DNA of 64,000 nucleotides from UBA1941 sp046329555 (GCA_046329555.1 JAXLUK010000002.1:744001-808000), one strand, 5' to 3'; shown: positions 16,752 through 26,148, numbered from the stretch's first letter. Numbers and translations: made by a program. The notes: generated by a model from the sequence alone, not told the origin.

Positions 16752-17858
16752 TTATTCGCCCCAATCGCTCACATTTCTGTCTTCGTTATCGGGAATGGGC
16801 GGCACCATACCAAAAACTTTGTAGGAGAACAGCCGCGCTTTGCGGGCAATTTCGGAATGTGCGCGCAAGTAGTTCAGCGAATTGTAATCGTAGATCGATT
16901 TAGCGGGCAACACGCCCAGTGTTTGGGGCATGTTGTTAACGGAAAAAGACGTCATGGTACTGGCTTTCCAGTCTAACGTTTTCTCGATATGAAAATGCGC
17001 TACATCATACCAGGGATGCAGGCGCTCGTCCCACACCACCATGTTGTTGAACACTTCGGGACTGTCGTCGTCGCTGGCGGTGTACAACTGAATTTGCAAC
17101 CGGTAGCTGGCGCCTTTCTTTTTCACGCGGTCTTCGTATTCATACTTCAGATAATTTCTTCCGCGCGGGTCGAAGGGCAACACCCGCTGATTAGCCAAAT
17201 CAAATTCACAGAAGTGGTGTTCAACGCCTGTTTGCTCTTCATTTTCGAGTGGCAGCACCCGGTATTTGGCATAGCGTTTTATGCCATCGGTGCCGATAAA
17301 TAAAAACGGCGTTTTGCAGTAGTAATGCAGATTATGGAAGGAAGTAGGATCGCGGCGCACCGCGCCTTTGGTGCCGTCTACGCCATCAGGATAACGGCGC
17401 AGGTATTCCACGTATTCCACCCCGTATTTTTCTTTACGCATGGATCCGAACTTCAGGAAGCTGACGGCATTCCAGAATAAACTCACTGCGCCGGTATTCA
17501 TTTCTATATCAAACGGACTATGCCAATGGTGATGAGAAAATTTAATGCTGATGCTGCGAATGCAATTCATGGCATCATCTAAGTACGTAGCCGAAGCGTG
17601 GCGGATGCGCACCGGATATTGCTTTCCTTTTTCGAAGAAGGGGTGGTCCGGGAATTGCGGATCATCTACAATATGTAACCAGCCTTCGCCGGCAATACCA
17701 TTATTATGGCTCATCCGTTGCCGGTAAGGAAAACTGAGAAAAAGGGCAATCATTAAGCCAAAGGTTTTGGCATAAATCCATAGGATAATCTTATCTCCAC
17801 CTTCACCCAGCCAGATCCAAGCCATATGCAGCCACGAAATTTTTTGTGTGTTTGCCAT
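16752..17858 (-). CDS. Catalase-like heme protein, partner of lipoxygenase
   Basis: 368 residues from the ATG at 17858 (MANTQKISWLHMAW), five bases after the lipoxygenase stop; a longer frame from 17894 overlaps that gene and looks unlikely. Sequence features fit the small-catalase-like family that accompanies lipoxygenases: RIRHASATYLDD, with a His in the place of the catalase distal His (R-x-x-H-A), and a C-terminal RLFSYKVFG segment that may carry the proximal Tyr heme ligand. A hydrophobic stretch near residues 25-45 (ILWIYAKTFGLMIALFLSF) suggests membrane association. Such proteins turn fatty-acid hydroperoxides into allene oxides or other oxylipins. The neighbour makes exactly that substrate, so an oxylipin pathway is likely. 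Family assignment is moderate. Confidence 0.65.
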   Translation of the reverse strand: MANTQKISWLHMAWIWLGEGGDKIILWIYAKTFGLMIALFLSFPYRQRMSHNNGIAGEGWLHIVDDPQFPDHPFFEKGKQYPVRIRHASATYLDDAMNCIRSISIKFSHHHWHSPFDIEMNTGAVSLFWNAVSFLKFGSMRKEKYGVEYVEYLRRYPDGVDGTKGAVRRDPTSFHNLHYYCKTPFLFIGTDGIKRYAKYRVLPLENEEQTGVEHHFCEFDLANQRVLPFDPRGRNYLKYEYEDRVKKKGASYRLQIQLYTASDDDSPEVFNNMVVWDERLHPWYDVAHFHIEKTLDWKASTMTSFSVNNMPQTLGVLPAKSIYDYNSLNYLRAHSEIARKARLFSYKVFGMVPPIPDNEDRNVSDWGE

Positions 17859-17862
17859 GCTA

Positions 17863-20028
17863 CTAAATATTTGTTCTTGATTCAATGTGATCAATGTCTA
17901 CATCTAATTCTGCAAATGCGGCGCGCTGTGCTTCCAGTAATCTTCTGAACCGCGGATTAACATCATGTTCTTCATCGCGCGTAATGAAGCCGTATTCGGT
18001 ACGCGATAAGAAATTGGTGAACCAGAGCATTTCTGTTGCTCTGGTTAGATCAGGCGAAATGCTTAAATCGCTTTCGGGTGCAAAAATGCCGCGTTCTTTG
18101 GTACCGAAACGCAGTCCGCCGCTGCTGTACAGCACTTCGCCCAGATCGTCGTACTGATGCTCATTGATCCACGTATGCATGTAGGTTGCCATCATGATGG
18201 CATAGGCGCAAGCCTGTTTTAAATTGGCCCAATCTTCAGGCGCTGCTCCTTCAAAAGTTGAGCTGTTGGTTATGGGCGAAACCGTTTTTAATTCACCGTT
18301 GATTTTTTCCCGAGGGGCATTACGATCGAACGAATACTGAAAAGCATAATATTCGAGCCGGTCTTCAGCCAGTTGTCGTTCCTGCGGTGTCATTTGATTC
18401 CAATCAGCAGTAGAAAGAAAAACCGGCACGGCGTGTTCTACCAGGTCGCGGGAAAAGCGATACACTTCATGCCAGTGTTCCTTAATGCCTGCGGCATTTT
18501 CTTCTATAAAACCATCTACATAATCCACCACCACGTTCCAGAATAATTGTTCGGCTTTGGCGCAGCGATGAGCGGGAGAAATCACCTTCATGGGTTGCCA
18601 GTGTTTCCAATCCTGCATGCCCAATAAATCGTAACAGCGGTGCAGCACGCCTTTGTTGGTTATTGCGGTTGCGCTGGGAATGTAGTCGCGCAGGATGGTG
18701 GTGTCAGCCGAGTGATTGATGAGGATGACATCTTTAAGATGCGGCAACATCAGGCAGGCCAGCGGGCTTCTTCTAAAATTGCGGTATGCCGCCATGGCGT
18801 ATTGTTCGGCGTTGAGATGGGTACCCGTGAAGTGTTCATCTATTTCGGTACAGAACGCCCCATTACAGCGGGCGATTCGTTTCACATACAGCCAATCGTC
18901 GCCATCAGCAGGGGTTACGATTCTTTTTTGCCAAGGGTCTTTATTGAATGCATTGGTAGGGCCGGTGAGGTGAAATTCCAGCGGCCAGGGCAAGCCATTT
19001 TCGGCCAGTTTAAATTTCATCTCCACCGTGGGCAACGCATATTCCTGATTGTGGTCGTAGTTACAAACGCCAAAATATTTGATCCAGAAGTGTTCCGGGT
19101 TTTGCTTGTCGGGGAGGAAGGCGCCGCGGTTCATACCGTTCATCATTCTTCTGCCAAACCAATAATCGCCGCGGGTGAGGCCAGGCATTTTCTTTTCGAT
19201 ACAAACCGTGAGGTTTTCGGGGTAGTCGTTTTGGATAGAAGCGATGGAAATGGTTTCAGGCGCATCGGCAATTTGCAGCAAGTGCTTTTCTTTCAGCAAT
19301 TGCAGCGGGATGATTTGTTCATATAGGGCATCCATTCTTCCCTGGGAATAATACTGCGGGGCATCATTCAGCACATTTTTAATTTCTGCGCGGGGCAGCG
19401 GGGTGTCGCGGCGATATTCCCATAAATGAAGATGAATAGAGCGCAGGTTGTAGCGCATGCCTGTAAGGTTGCTGATGGGCACGGGTTCCTGGTAACAAAC
19501 TTCAAGCGATGGCGAAGGCGTGTCACCGTTGAAATAAACATGGGTTGTTTGATAGACTTCAAATTGCGCGCTCCACACCTGCCAATTACGCGCCTGGCGC
19601 AATTCGAAAGGCAGGGAAAAGGTGCCGTCTTCACGACTATATCCTTCGGCCAGTTTGCGCCATTGCAGCCACCAGGTTCGGCCCCAGAACTCGATGCGCA
19701 GGTTATGAATAGGCACGTTAAGCTGATCGCGGTCGGCGTAATGGATGGCGCCCACCAAGGCGCTGTCGGGCGTATGGCACCAGAGCTTCTCAGGGCGTGG
19801 GAACAACCATTTTTTAAATGCTTCCCAGCGGTCGCGCAGCTTGCGATACAAGCGGTACAACAGTTCAGCCAGCAGTGCCAGCCAGGTGCGATCAATAGAA
19901 GAATCGCCCAACTGAAGATAATTAATGCGCCAGGTTCCTTTGATGAAGAATCGTCCTTCCTGCCGGTAATGAATGCGTGTTTGTTTTTTGCATTCAGTAC
20001 AAATCTGTTCCGGATTCGGTTGTTCCAT
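17863..20028 (-). CDS. Lipoxygenase (iron, fatty-acid dioxygenase)
   Basis: 721 residues. All five iron ligands of the family can be placed: H399 and H404 in HFTGTH (H-x4-H), H618 and N622 in HTWIN (H-x3-N), and the C-terminal residue I721 (SRTNI). The surrounding text fits as well: THLNAEQYAMAAYRNFRR, then LMLPHLKDVILINHSA, as in animal and cyanobacterial enzymes. It should add O2 to polyunsaturated fatty acids. The N-terminal 280 residues replace the usual PLAT domain with an unrecognised region (several Trp, EFWGRTWWLQWRKLAEGYSR, then a possible beta-sandwich). Lipoxygenases are rare in Bacteroidota. It follows the cyclase gene by 9 bp and precedes the catalase-like gene by 4 bp, so one transcript is likely. 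Confidence 0.85.
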   Translation of the reverse strand: MEQPNPEQICTECKKQTRIHYRQEGRFFIKGTWRINYLQLGDSSIDRTWLALLAELLYRLYRKLRDRWEAFKKWLFPRPEKLWCHTPDSALVGAIHYADRDQLNVPIHNLRIEFWGRTWWLQWRKLAEGYSREDGTFSLPFELRQARNWQVWSAQFEVYQTTHVYFNGDTPSPSLEVCYQEPVPISNLTGMRYNLRSIHLHLWEYRRDTPLPRAEIKNVLNDAPQYYSQGRMDALYEQIIPLQLLKEKHLLQIADAPETISIASIQNDYPENLTVCIEKKMPGLTRGDYWFGRRMMNGMNRGAFLPDKQNPEHFWIKYFGVCNYDHNQEYALPTVEMKFKLAENGLPWPLEFHLTGPTNAFNKDPWQKRIVTPADGDDWLYVKRIARCNGAFCTEIDEHFTGTHLNAEQYAMAAYRNFRRSPLACLMLPHLKDVILINHSADTTILRDYIPSATAITNKGVLHRCYDLLGMQDWKHWQPMKVISPAHRCAKAEQLFWNVVVDYVDGFIEENAAGIKEHWHEVYRFSRDLVEHAVPVFLSTADWNQMTPQERQLAEDRLEYYAFQYSFDRNAPREKINGELKTVSPITNSSTFEGAAPEDWANLKQACAYAIMMATYMHTWINEHQYDDLGEVLYSSGGLRFGTKERGIFAPESDLSISPDLTRATEMLWFTNFLSRTEYGFITRDEEHDVNPRFRRLLEAQRAAFAELDVDIDHIESRTNI

Positions 20029-20037
20029 ACATTGATG

Positions 20038-21300
20038 TTAGCGTTCTACGAAATACATATTAATCTTCCCTTTTCCCTTGGCTTCAATCTCACCGCGATA
20101 GGTGCATTTGAATTTGTCTTTCACCTGCTCATAAGTACTATGCGAGATGTTCACTTTCCCGGGTTCTCCGGAGCTCTCCATGCGCGATGCGGTATTCACC
20201 GCATCGCCCCAGATATCGTATTGGAATTTGCGTGTGCCTACGATACCCGCCACCACACTACCAGTGTGAACACCCACGCGCACCTCTAATGGCAATTGTG
20301 GTTTGCGCAAGTTACGCGCCTTCATCCAGTCGCAGATATCTAGTGCGGCACGCACAACACTTTGCGCATGGGTGGAGTTAGGAACCGGCAGACCACCGGC
20401 CGCCATGTAGCTATCGCCAATGGTTTTAATTTTTTCAATGCCATATTGTTCCATAATGGCATCAAACGCCCGGAAGCATTCATCAATTTCCTGTACTAAT
20501 TCTTCCGGACGAAGCCGTTCGGCAATGGCGGTAAATCCTTTAAAATCGGTAAAGAGGATAGATACTTTTTCGAATTGGCGAGCGGCGGCGAACCCTTTTT
20601 GTTTCAGTTCTTCTGCGGTTTCAATGGGCAGGATGTTGTGCAGTAAATCATCGGCTTTTTGTTTTTCGCGCGCCAGTTCCAGTGTGCGCTCCTGCACTTT
20701 TTGTTCCAGATTATTGTAAAGAATGGCGTTATCGATAGACACCGCAATTTGCCCGGAAAGCAGCGACAACAAATTCACCCGTTCTTGCGTGAAAGCGCCT
20801 GTGGTGAGGTTGTTTTCCAGATACAATACGCCAATGAATTTTCCCTGATTAATGATAGGCAGGCACAACACCGATTGCGGTCGCGATTGCTGGATATAAC
20901 TATCCTGCTTATACCGATTGTCGTTTGCCGCATCCTGAATCACCACATGTTCGCGCGTGCGCATCACATATTGCACTACGGTTTGCGCTAACGCGCTATC
21001 GGGCGTAACTGGCAAATGTTGCAGCACCTGCACGTTTCCATCGGCCGCATCAATCTGCGCTTCGATGGTTAAGGCGCCCTCGCGATCCAGCAATAGCATG
21101 CCCCGTTGGGCGCCGGCATTTTCAATTACTATCTGCATGAGCAGTTGCAGTAGTTTAGGCAGCACTACTTCGCCGGAAATAGAGGTAGCTGCTTTTAAAA
21201 CAGTAGAAATATCCAACACTGCGCCATGAACCATTGAGCTACGCGAATCAACAGTGGAAACGGTGGCACTTTGGCTTTCAGTTCGATTGACGCCGGACAC
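20038..21300 (-). CDS. GAF + class III nucleotide cyclase piece of the broken sensor
   Basis: 420 codons from a GTG. GAF domain about 30-195 (GAQRGMLLLDREGAL, SVLCLPIINQGKFIGVLYLE), a short coiled coil (LEQKVQERTLELAREKQKAD), then a class III cyclase: ILFTDFKGFTAIAERL with the first metal Asp, TIGDSYMAAGG with the second, and YDIWGDAVNTASRMES. The catalytic residues seem intact, so this piece could still make cAMP or cGMP if translated. The start is arbitrary, since the frame is open upstream to the stop at 21409. Confidence 0.65.
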   Translation of the reverse strand: MSGVNRTESQSATVSTVDSRSSMVHGAVLDISTVLKAATSISGEVVLPKLLQLLMQIVIENAGAQRGMLLLDREGALTIEAQIDAADGNVQVLQHLPVTPDSALAQTVVQYVMRTREHVVIQDAANDNRYKQDSYIQQSRPQSVLCLPIINQGKFIGVLYLENNLTTGAFTQERVNLLSLLSGQIAVSIDNAILYNNLEQKVQERTLELAREKQKADDLLHNILPIETAEELKQKGFAAARQFEKVSILFTDFKGFTAIAERLRPEELVQEIDECFRAFDAIMEQYGIEKIKTIGDSYMAAGGLPVPNSTHAQSVVRAALDICDWMKARNLRKPQLPLEVRVGVHTGSVVAGIVGTRKFQYDIWGDAVNTASRMESSGEPGKVNISHSTYEQVKDKFKCTYRGEIEAKGKGKINMYFVER

Positions 21301-21408
21301 ATATTTGGGGAAATTTTGTTCAAGGTGATGCAGCTTGGCTGTTGCGCCCCATTCGCGATAACTGTTGTAGGATGCCTTCAGATAATATTCGGCGAGATCC
21401 TGCGCTTG

Positions 21409-24400
21409 TTATGACAAATAGAAGCGACCTGTTAGTTCATAAGCGAGGGCGGCCTCATGGATAAACTCCTGCTCGGTGGCGCCGGCGATGGCTTTGTCGT
21501 AGGTGAGGCGTGCTGCACTGTATTGCTGATGAATTCGCTGCCATTCAGCGTCAATCAAATCCACTTTATGCTGAAAATTCATAGGCGCATCTTTCGCCCA
21601 TTTATGTAAGATACCCCGGCCACTTTTTGCTTTACGCAACAATGCCCGGCGTTCGCTACCCGAAGTTTGATCAGCCAACGCCAAACAAGTTAATGCGTGA
21701 TAGAAATGAAGATTCGGCACTTCAAATTTTGCGAGTACGGCATCTAATAACTTCTCGGCCTCTACTGCGTGGTAGCGGGCCTTTTGCAATTCGCGGAAAT
21801 GGAAGCCCAACATGGTTTTCAGAAAGTGGATGAAGAAGGTGCCGGTTTTATCGTCGCGTTCTGTATTCTGCCGCAACATTTTTTCTTCATCATAAACTGT
21901 TCCTGCAAGCGTGACGGGCGATGCGCTCTTGCCCATAAAATTGAGCATCGCCTGGTGATACACTTCATTGTAGTTGTAGTTGGTTTCCTGCTTGAATTGC
22001 CTGTAACTTTTGCTGTAGGCATCCGTTTCTTCTTCTAATCGCACCAGTGGCTTACCGCACAAAAAGGAATGAATGCAATAGATATTGGTATTGATACAGG
22101 CAAATTCAATCAAGCCTGTTTCCAGGCCAATTTGAAAACTCTCCTGCAGCGGGCGGAGTGTTTCGCGGATATGATTACGCCAGTGAATGGTGAGGCCATA
22201 AGGAGAAACGTAAATTTGCGCCTTCCATTCTTTGGCATTCAGTTTATCGATTAGCTGTAATGACAGGCGGCCATATTCGTTGCCGCGTTTCATCATGCCC
22301 AGCACGCCGCACATGATTACGCCATACGAACCATAAGCGAAACACGATACCGCGGTGTTACCATAATCGAGCGTCAGGCCAACCATTCTGAAGACTATCA
22401 GCGGCAGCAGCGCCGGCTGACCCCAATAAACCGAGGAAGTAATATCGGCGATGATGCGCATGGCTGCAATCTTCTGCGGATCCGTCATTACCGGGAGGTT
22501 CATCAGGTAGTCGTTGCTCTTGTTGCGCAGCCGGAACATAGTTTTGAGCAAATCGCGAAAAACATGTAAGAGGTTGGGTTTAGCCGGGAACTTTTCGCCT
22601 AATTGTTCCAGTACTTCCAAGCCGGTTCGTATGGCATCGTGCAATTTATTTTGTGCTTTGAAAGCGAGAATCCGAATTTCATACGGCTTAACTTTGGCCA
22701 GAATATCGCGGCCATTTTGTACAATTTCCCGGAAAAATGCGTCGGTGGTTTCGAAGTCGGCGCAGAGATAGGCTGCTTCGCAGGCTTCACTGTAGAGTGC
22801 CAGGGTGAGGTCGTATTGTTGTTTCCAAGGTTCGGCTGCCAGTAATTTTATTCCTCTTTGATAATAATCGAGGGCAGGTTGGAAGGCCGAGTTTTGCTTA
22901 GCGGTTCTACCGGCCTGCAGATTCAGTTCGGCTAGTTGGAGGCGCTCTTGTGCTTCCGTAATCTGATCGATAGCATTGTTGAGTTGATTCACGATATCGA
23001 ACACCCGGGCTTGTCGTTGATTTTCGGGAATCTGGCGCCACAGCATGCGACCGATATTCGCATGCACGCTACTTTTTTGGTTGGCTGGAATTAACGCATA
23101 AACCGCCTGTTGAATGCGGTCGTGTGAAAACCGAATACGATCTTCCCCCTGCGGCACCATCAGGCCTTCGCGCAAGGCTTCGCGCAGGCACAGGCGAATT
23201 TGTTCCTGTGGTTGTTCCAGCAGCATCGCCAGCGTTTCATACAGAAAACTATTGCCAATGCAGGCGCCCGTCTTCATGGTTTCGCGGGTAACTTCGGGCA
23301 GGCGCAGCAGCTTGGTGGTCATCAGTTCCACCACATTATCGGTGATATTCTTTTCCTTGATTTTTTGAATATCCCATTGCCACTGTGCTACAGTAAAATC
23401 GAAACGCAGTAACTTTTCTTCATAAACAGATTTTAAAAACTGCGTTACGAAGAATGCGTTGCCTTCCGTTTTGGCGTAAACTAATTGGGTGAGCGACAAG
23501 GTGCGGTCTGGCGAAGCAAGCAGGGCGTCGCTTACCAGATGATGTACATCATCTTCCTGCAAATTGCCGATTTGAATATTTCTAACCAGCGTGCCTTCAT
23601 CCTGAATTTCGCGCAAGGTTACCATGGCAGGATGAGCAGGATGCACTTCGTTATCGCGATAGGCGCCGATACACAGCATATGATGTAATTCGGCGTCTGT
23701 GAGCAAGACGTGCAGCAAATGCAAGGAGGCGGCATCGGCCCATTGCAAATCGTCTATGAATAATACCACGGGATGATCGGCCGTGCATACTGATTTGACG
23801 AATTTTCTGAAGACGTAGTTAAACCGCGCCTGCGCTTCACTACCGCCCACTTCCGGAATTTCGGGTTGGGCGCCAATGATGTGTTCGAGGTTGGGCAACA
23901 CATTGGTGATGACGCGACCTTCTTCGCCCAACGCTTGTTGTATATTGTGGCGAAGCAGTTTTAGTTTTTGTTCCGATTCGGTAAGGAAGATGTTTACCAG
24001 TTCGCGAAATGCTTCCAGGATGGCGTAGTAGGGAACCGCCCGCTGAAACTGATCGAACTTACCGCTGATGAAGTATCCCTTATCGGCTGTGATTGGTTTA
24101 TGCACTTCGTGCACCAGCGCTGATTTGCCGGTGCCCGAATAGCCTGATACCGTAACCATTTCCATTTGACCCGAAGCACAATGGGCGTATGCAGAAAGAA
24201 TGGTTTGAATTTCCCTTTCGCGGCCATATAATTTTTGCGGCAGTTGAAATTTGCCGCTGAAATCGCGTTGGGCCAGTGGAAATGCCGCGATTGTATTCGA
24301 GGTTTCCCAGGATAAGAGGCATTGTTCAAGATCGTATTTCAGGCCTTGCGCACTTTGGTACCGGTCTTCGGCATTTTTAGCCATCAGCTTGCCGATGATA

Positions 24401-24582
24401 TCAGATAAGGTTTTAGGTACCGCCTTGTTCACCTCGCACAAGGGCACCGGTGTGAGCGCGATGTGCGCATGCACCAGTTCCATGGCATCGGTTTGCTGAA
24501 ATGGCAACCGTCCAGCCAGCATTTCATACCAGGTAACACCCAGTGAATACAAATCGGTGCGATAATCTACCACGCGGTTCAT
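21409..24582 (-). CDS. AAA ATPase/TPR piece of the broken sensor
   Basis: 1,057 codons. It begins with the kinase C-lobe (DYRTDLYSLGVTWYEMLAGR), then a STAND-like ATPase: Walker A SGYSGTGKSALVHEV and Walker B VVLFIDDLQWAD. Helical repeats of the TPR type fill the rest (about 480-1050). The ATG is internal to the original gene, so this is not a natural start. It ends at the second stop, TAA 21409-21411. Confidence 0.6.
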   Translation of the reverse strand: MNRVVDYRTDLYSLGVTWYEMLAGRLPFQQTDAMELVHAHIALTPVPLCEVNKAVPKTLSDIIGKLMAKNAEDRYQSAQGLKYDLEQCLLSWETSNTIAAFPLAQRDFSGKFQLPQKLYGREREIQTILSAYAHCASGQMEMVTVSGYSGTGKSALVHEVHKPITADKGYFISGKFDQFQRAVPYYAILEAFRELVNIFLTESEQKLKLLRHNIQQALGEEGRVITNVLPNLEHIIGAQPEIPEVGGSEAQARFNYVFRKFVKSVCTADHPVVLFIDDLQWADAASLHLLHVLLTDAELHHMLCIGAYRDNEVHPAHPAMVTLREIQDEGTLVRNIQIGNLQEDDVHHLVSDALLASPDRTLSLTQLVYAKTEGNAFFVTQFLKSVYEEKLLRFDFTVAQWQWDIQKIKEKNITDNVVELMTTKLLRLPEVTRETMKTGACIGNSFLYETLAMLLEQPQEQIRLCLREALREGLMVPQGEDRIRFSHDRIQQAVYALIPANQKSSVHANIGRMLWRQIPENQRQARVFDIVNQLNNAIDQITEAQERLQLAELNLQAGRTAKQNSAFQPALDYYQRGIKLLAAEPWKQQYDLTLALYSEACEAAYLCADFETTDAFFREIVQNGRDILAKVKPYEIRILAFKAQNKLHDAIRTGLEVLEQLGEKFPAKPNLLHVFRDLLKTMFRLRNKSNDYLMNLPVMTDPQKIAAMRIIADITSSVYWGQPALLPLIVFRMVGLTLDYGNTAVSCFAYGSYGVIMCGVLGMMKRGNEYGRLSLQLIDKLNAKEWKAQIYVSPYGLTIHWRNHIRETLRPLQESFQIGLETGLIEFACINTNIYCIHSFLCGKPLVRLEEETDAYSKSYRQFKQETNYNYNEVYHQAMLNFMGKSASPVTLAGTVYDEEKMLRQNTERDDKTGTFFIHFLKTMLGFHFRELQKARYHAVEAEKLLDAVLAKFEVPNLHFYHALTCLALADQTSGSERRALLRKAKSGRGILHKWAKDAPMNFQHKVDLIDAEWQRIHQQYSAARLTYDKAIAGATEQEFIHEAALAYELTGRFYLS

Positions 24583-24594
24583 GCGACCGGTTTG

Positions 24595-25104
24595 CTAGGG
24601 TGAATTATAGGCCAGCGTACCTTCCAAACGTTCGGGATTACCTACATAGGGTTGTTTGAGATCGAGGTTGGTAGAAATACCAAAATCAATGATGCGCACT
24701 TGCCGCGCCTGTAAATTCACCAGGATATTGAAAGGCGAAATATCTTTATGAATGATATGATGCTGATGAATTTCACCGAGCGCCTGGGCCGTGGCGATGG
24801 CCAGGTGGAGGAAGTCGGCAATATCTTGTTGCTTACCTTTGAAAGCGATATTGAGGCTTTCGCCGTCAATCCATTCCAGGAAAAGCGCGTGGCGGTTTTT
24901 TTCTTTTCCTTTTTTCAAGGCATTGCGGATGCCTTCTAGCCGTACACTGCTGATGATATCATACTCGTTAAAAAACTGGGTGATGTCGTTTGGTGTAGGG
25001 AATTCGTAGTTGAGTACTTTCATTACAACTGGCCGGCCCCATTCGTTATCGTCGCGAACGTAAATTTTTGATTTGCGGCTTTCGTAAATCAGTTTTTCTG
25101 ACAT
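24595..25104 (-). CDS. Kinase N-terminal piece of the broken sensor
   Basis: 169 codons before the first stop. VVMKVLNYEF carries the ATP-binding Lys, HHIIHKDISPFNILVN the catalytic loop (HKD variant of HRD, with Asn) and VRIIDFGIST the DFG motif. The piece ends inside the activation segment/APE region and so could not fold as a whole kinase without the following piece. Its ATG at 25104 is the true start of the complete gene. Confidence 0.6.
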   Translation of the reverse strand: MSEKLIYESRKSKIYVRDDNEWGRPVVMKVLNYEFPTPNDITQFFNEYDIISSVRLEGIRNALKKGKEKNRHALFLEWIDGESLNIAFKGKQQDIADFLHLAIATAQALGEIHQHHIIHKDISPFNILVNLQARQVRIIDFGISTNLDLKQPYVGNPERLEGTLAYNSP

Positions 25105-25239
25105 GCGTGACAGTTGCGTTTTTTTAAAGCTATTATTATTTTTTGTAATAAGAAGAATAGCGGCAAGAATTCAGGCGAACGGTCTTTATACGATTAGGCG
25201 GAGTGAGCATCCTGGCTGTCATGTTGCGTTAGGCGCGTA

Positions 25240-25426
25240 TGCGTTAGCGGGCGCCAGGGGGCCGTAGCGAAGCGAAGGCCGTGCGAATCCGCCCCGGGCG
25301 GAGCGCACCGGAGCCCGCCCACAGGCGGGCGTAGCCCGAAAGCACGCGACCCCGAGGACCGCATTCAGCGCCATTGATGTGGTACGCGGTGTTTCGCCGC
25401 GGGACGAGGGGGAACGCCCATATCAT
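25240..25426 (-). repeat. Dispersed 187-bp intergenic repeat, copy B
   Basis: Same element, same length and orientation as 16534-16720, with about four differences. The two copies bracket the lipoxygenase/sensor cluster (16.75-25.10 kb). The rest of the 25105-25473 gap is A+T-rich and holds no gene. Confidence 0.8.
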
Positions 25427-25473
25427 CATCTGTTTTAGTTATCGGCAACACGGCGTATTCTCCTATCTTCGTT

Positions 25474-26148
25474 ATGATGAGAAGCGTGTTGTGGCTATTG
25501 CTGTTTTTTATGGGTATGCCGGTGTTGGCGCAGCGTGTTTTGCGCGTCAACGTGCTGCCGCTTTTCGGTGAGCAACCGCTGGTAGAGGGGCAGGTTTATC
25601 ATCTGGATTCTGGTACGTTAGCGATTCATCAATTGCGTTTTTACGTCAGCGATTTGCAACTGCTGCGCCGGGGAAAAATTGTTTTTGAAGAAAGAAAAAA
25701 AGCGCACTTGCTGGATCTGGCGGAGGCGATGGATTTTACTGTAATGTTGAAGAAAGAAGTTGTTTTTGATTCGGTGCGGCTGGTGTTGGGCATTGACAGC
25801 GCATTGCATGTGAGCGGTGCGTTAGGTGGCGATTTGGATCCCACACGCGGCATGTACTGGACGTGGCAAAGTGGATACATCCATATCAAGATGGAAGGCA
25901 ATTGCCAGGGCTGTAATACGAATAAAGAAGCTTTTCAATTGCATTTGGGTGGCTACACGGGTGCGACGCGCGCTGCGGTGCCGATGCAGTTTAGCGCCCG
26001 TGGCGATACGTTGAATTTGGCGTTACATCTGGAGCAGTTTTTTGCTGAACAGCCTTTGCGAGAAGGCGCTGAGGTGCTTTCGCCGGGCGCGCGGGCGGTG
26101 GCTCTGGCAAAATTATTTGCTGGCTGTATAGAACCGTTGAAGCCGTGA
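25474..26148 (+). CDS. MbnP-family secreted protein
   Basis: 224 residues. Signal peptide MMRSVLWLLLFFMGMPVLAQ, then an MbnP-like domain: HQLRFYVSDLQLLRRG, a middle GLxLGIDSALHVSGALGGDL-type block, DPTRGMYWTWQSGYIHIKME and a Cys pair in GNCQGCNTNKEAFQLHLGG. MbnP proteins bind copper or carry a modified Trp and are matured by the di-heme enzyme MbnH. The conserved WTWQSGY segment holds the Trp residues expected for that. The stop overlaps the next gene by 4 bp. Confidence 0.85.
   Translation: MMRSVLWLLLFFMGMPVLAQRVLRVNVLPLFGEQPLVEGQVYHLDSGTLAIHQLRFYVSDLQLLRRGKIVFEERKKAHLLDLAEAMDFTVMLKKEVVFDSVRLVLGIDSALHVSGALGGDLDPTRGMYWTWQSGYIHIKMEGNCQGCNTNKEAFQLHLGGYTGATRAAVPMQFSARGDTLNLALHLEQFFAEQPLREGAEVLSPGARAVALAKLFAGCIEPLKP

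Larger units (their letters stand above)
20038..25104 (-). pseudogene. Giant Ser/Thr kinase-AAA-TPR-GAF-cyclase sensor gene with two in-frame stops
   Basis: The three pieces listed below are one continuous frame of about 1,688 codons. At 24595-24597 a TAG sits in LAYNSP*QTGRMNRVVDYRTD, where the family has SPEQTGR, so a Glu codon became a stop by one base change. At 21409-21411 a TAA interrupts RFYLS*QAQDLAEYYLKAS. No frameshift is found in 5 kb. Domain order: kinase, NACHT/AAA-like ATPase, TPR-like region, GAF, class III nucleotide cyclase, as in multi-domain sensor proteins of cyanobacteria and proteobacteria. It is either freshly inactivated, affected by read errors, or read through. Downstream co-directional genes are the lipoxygenase pair. 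Confidence 0.7.

Noticed and set aside
19426..20289. 287-residue forward ORF opposite lipoxygenase and cyclase
   Set aside because: Shadow of two genes with clear catalytic motifs on the other strand; spans their junction.
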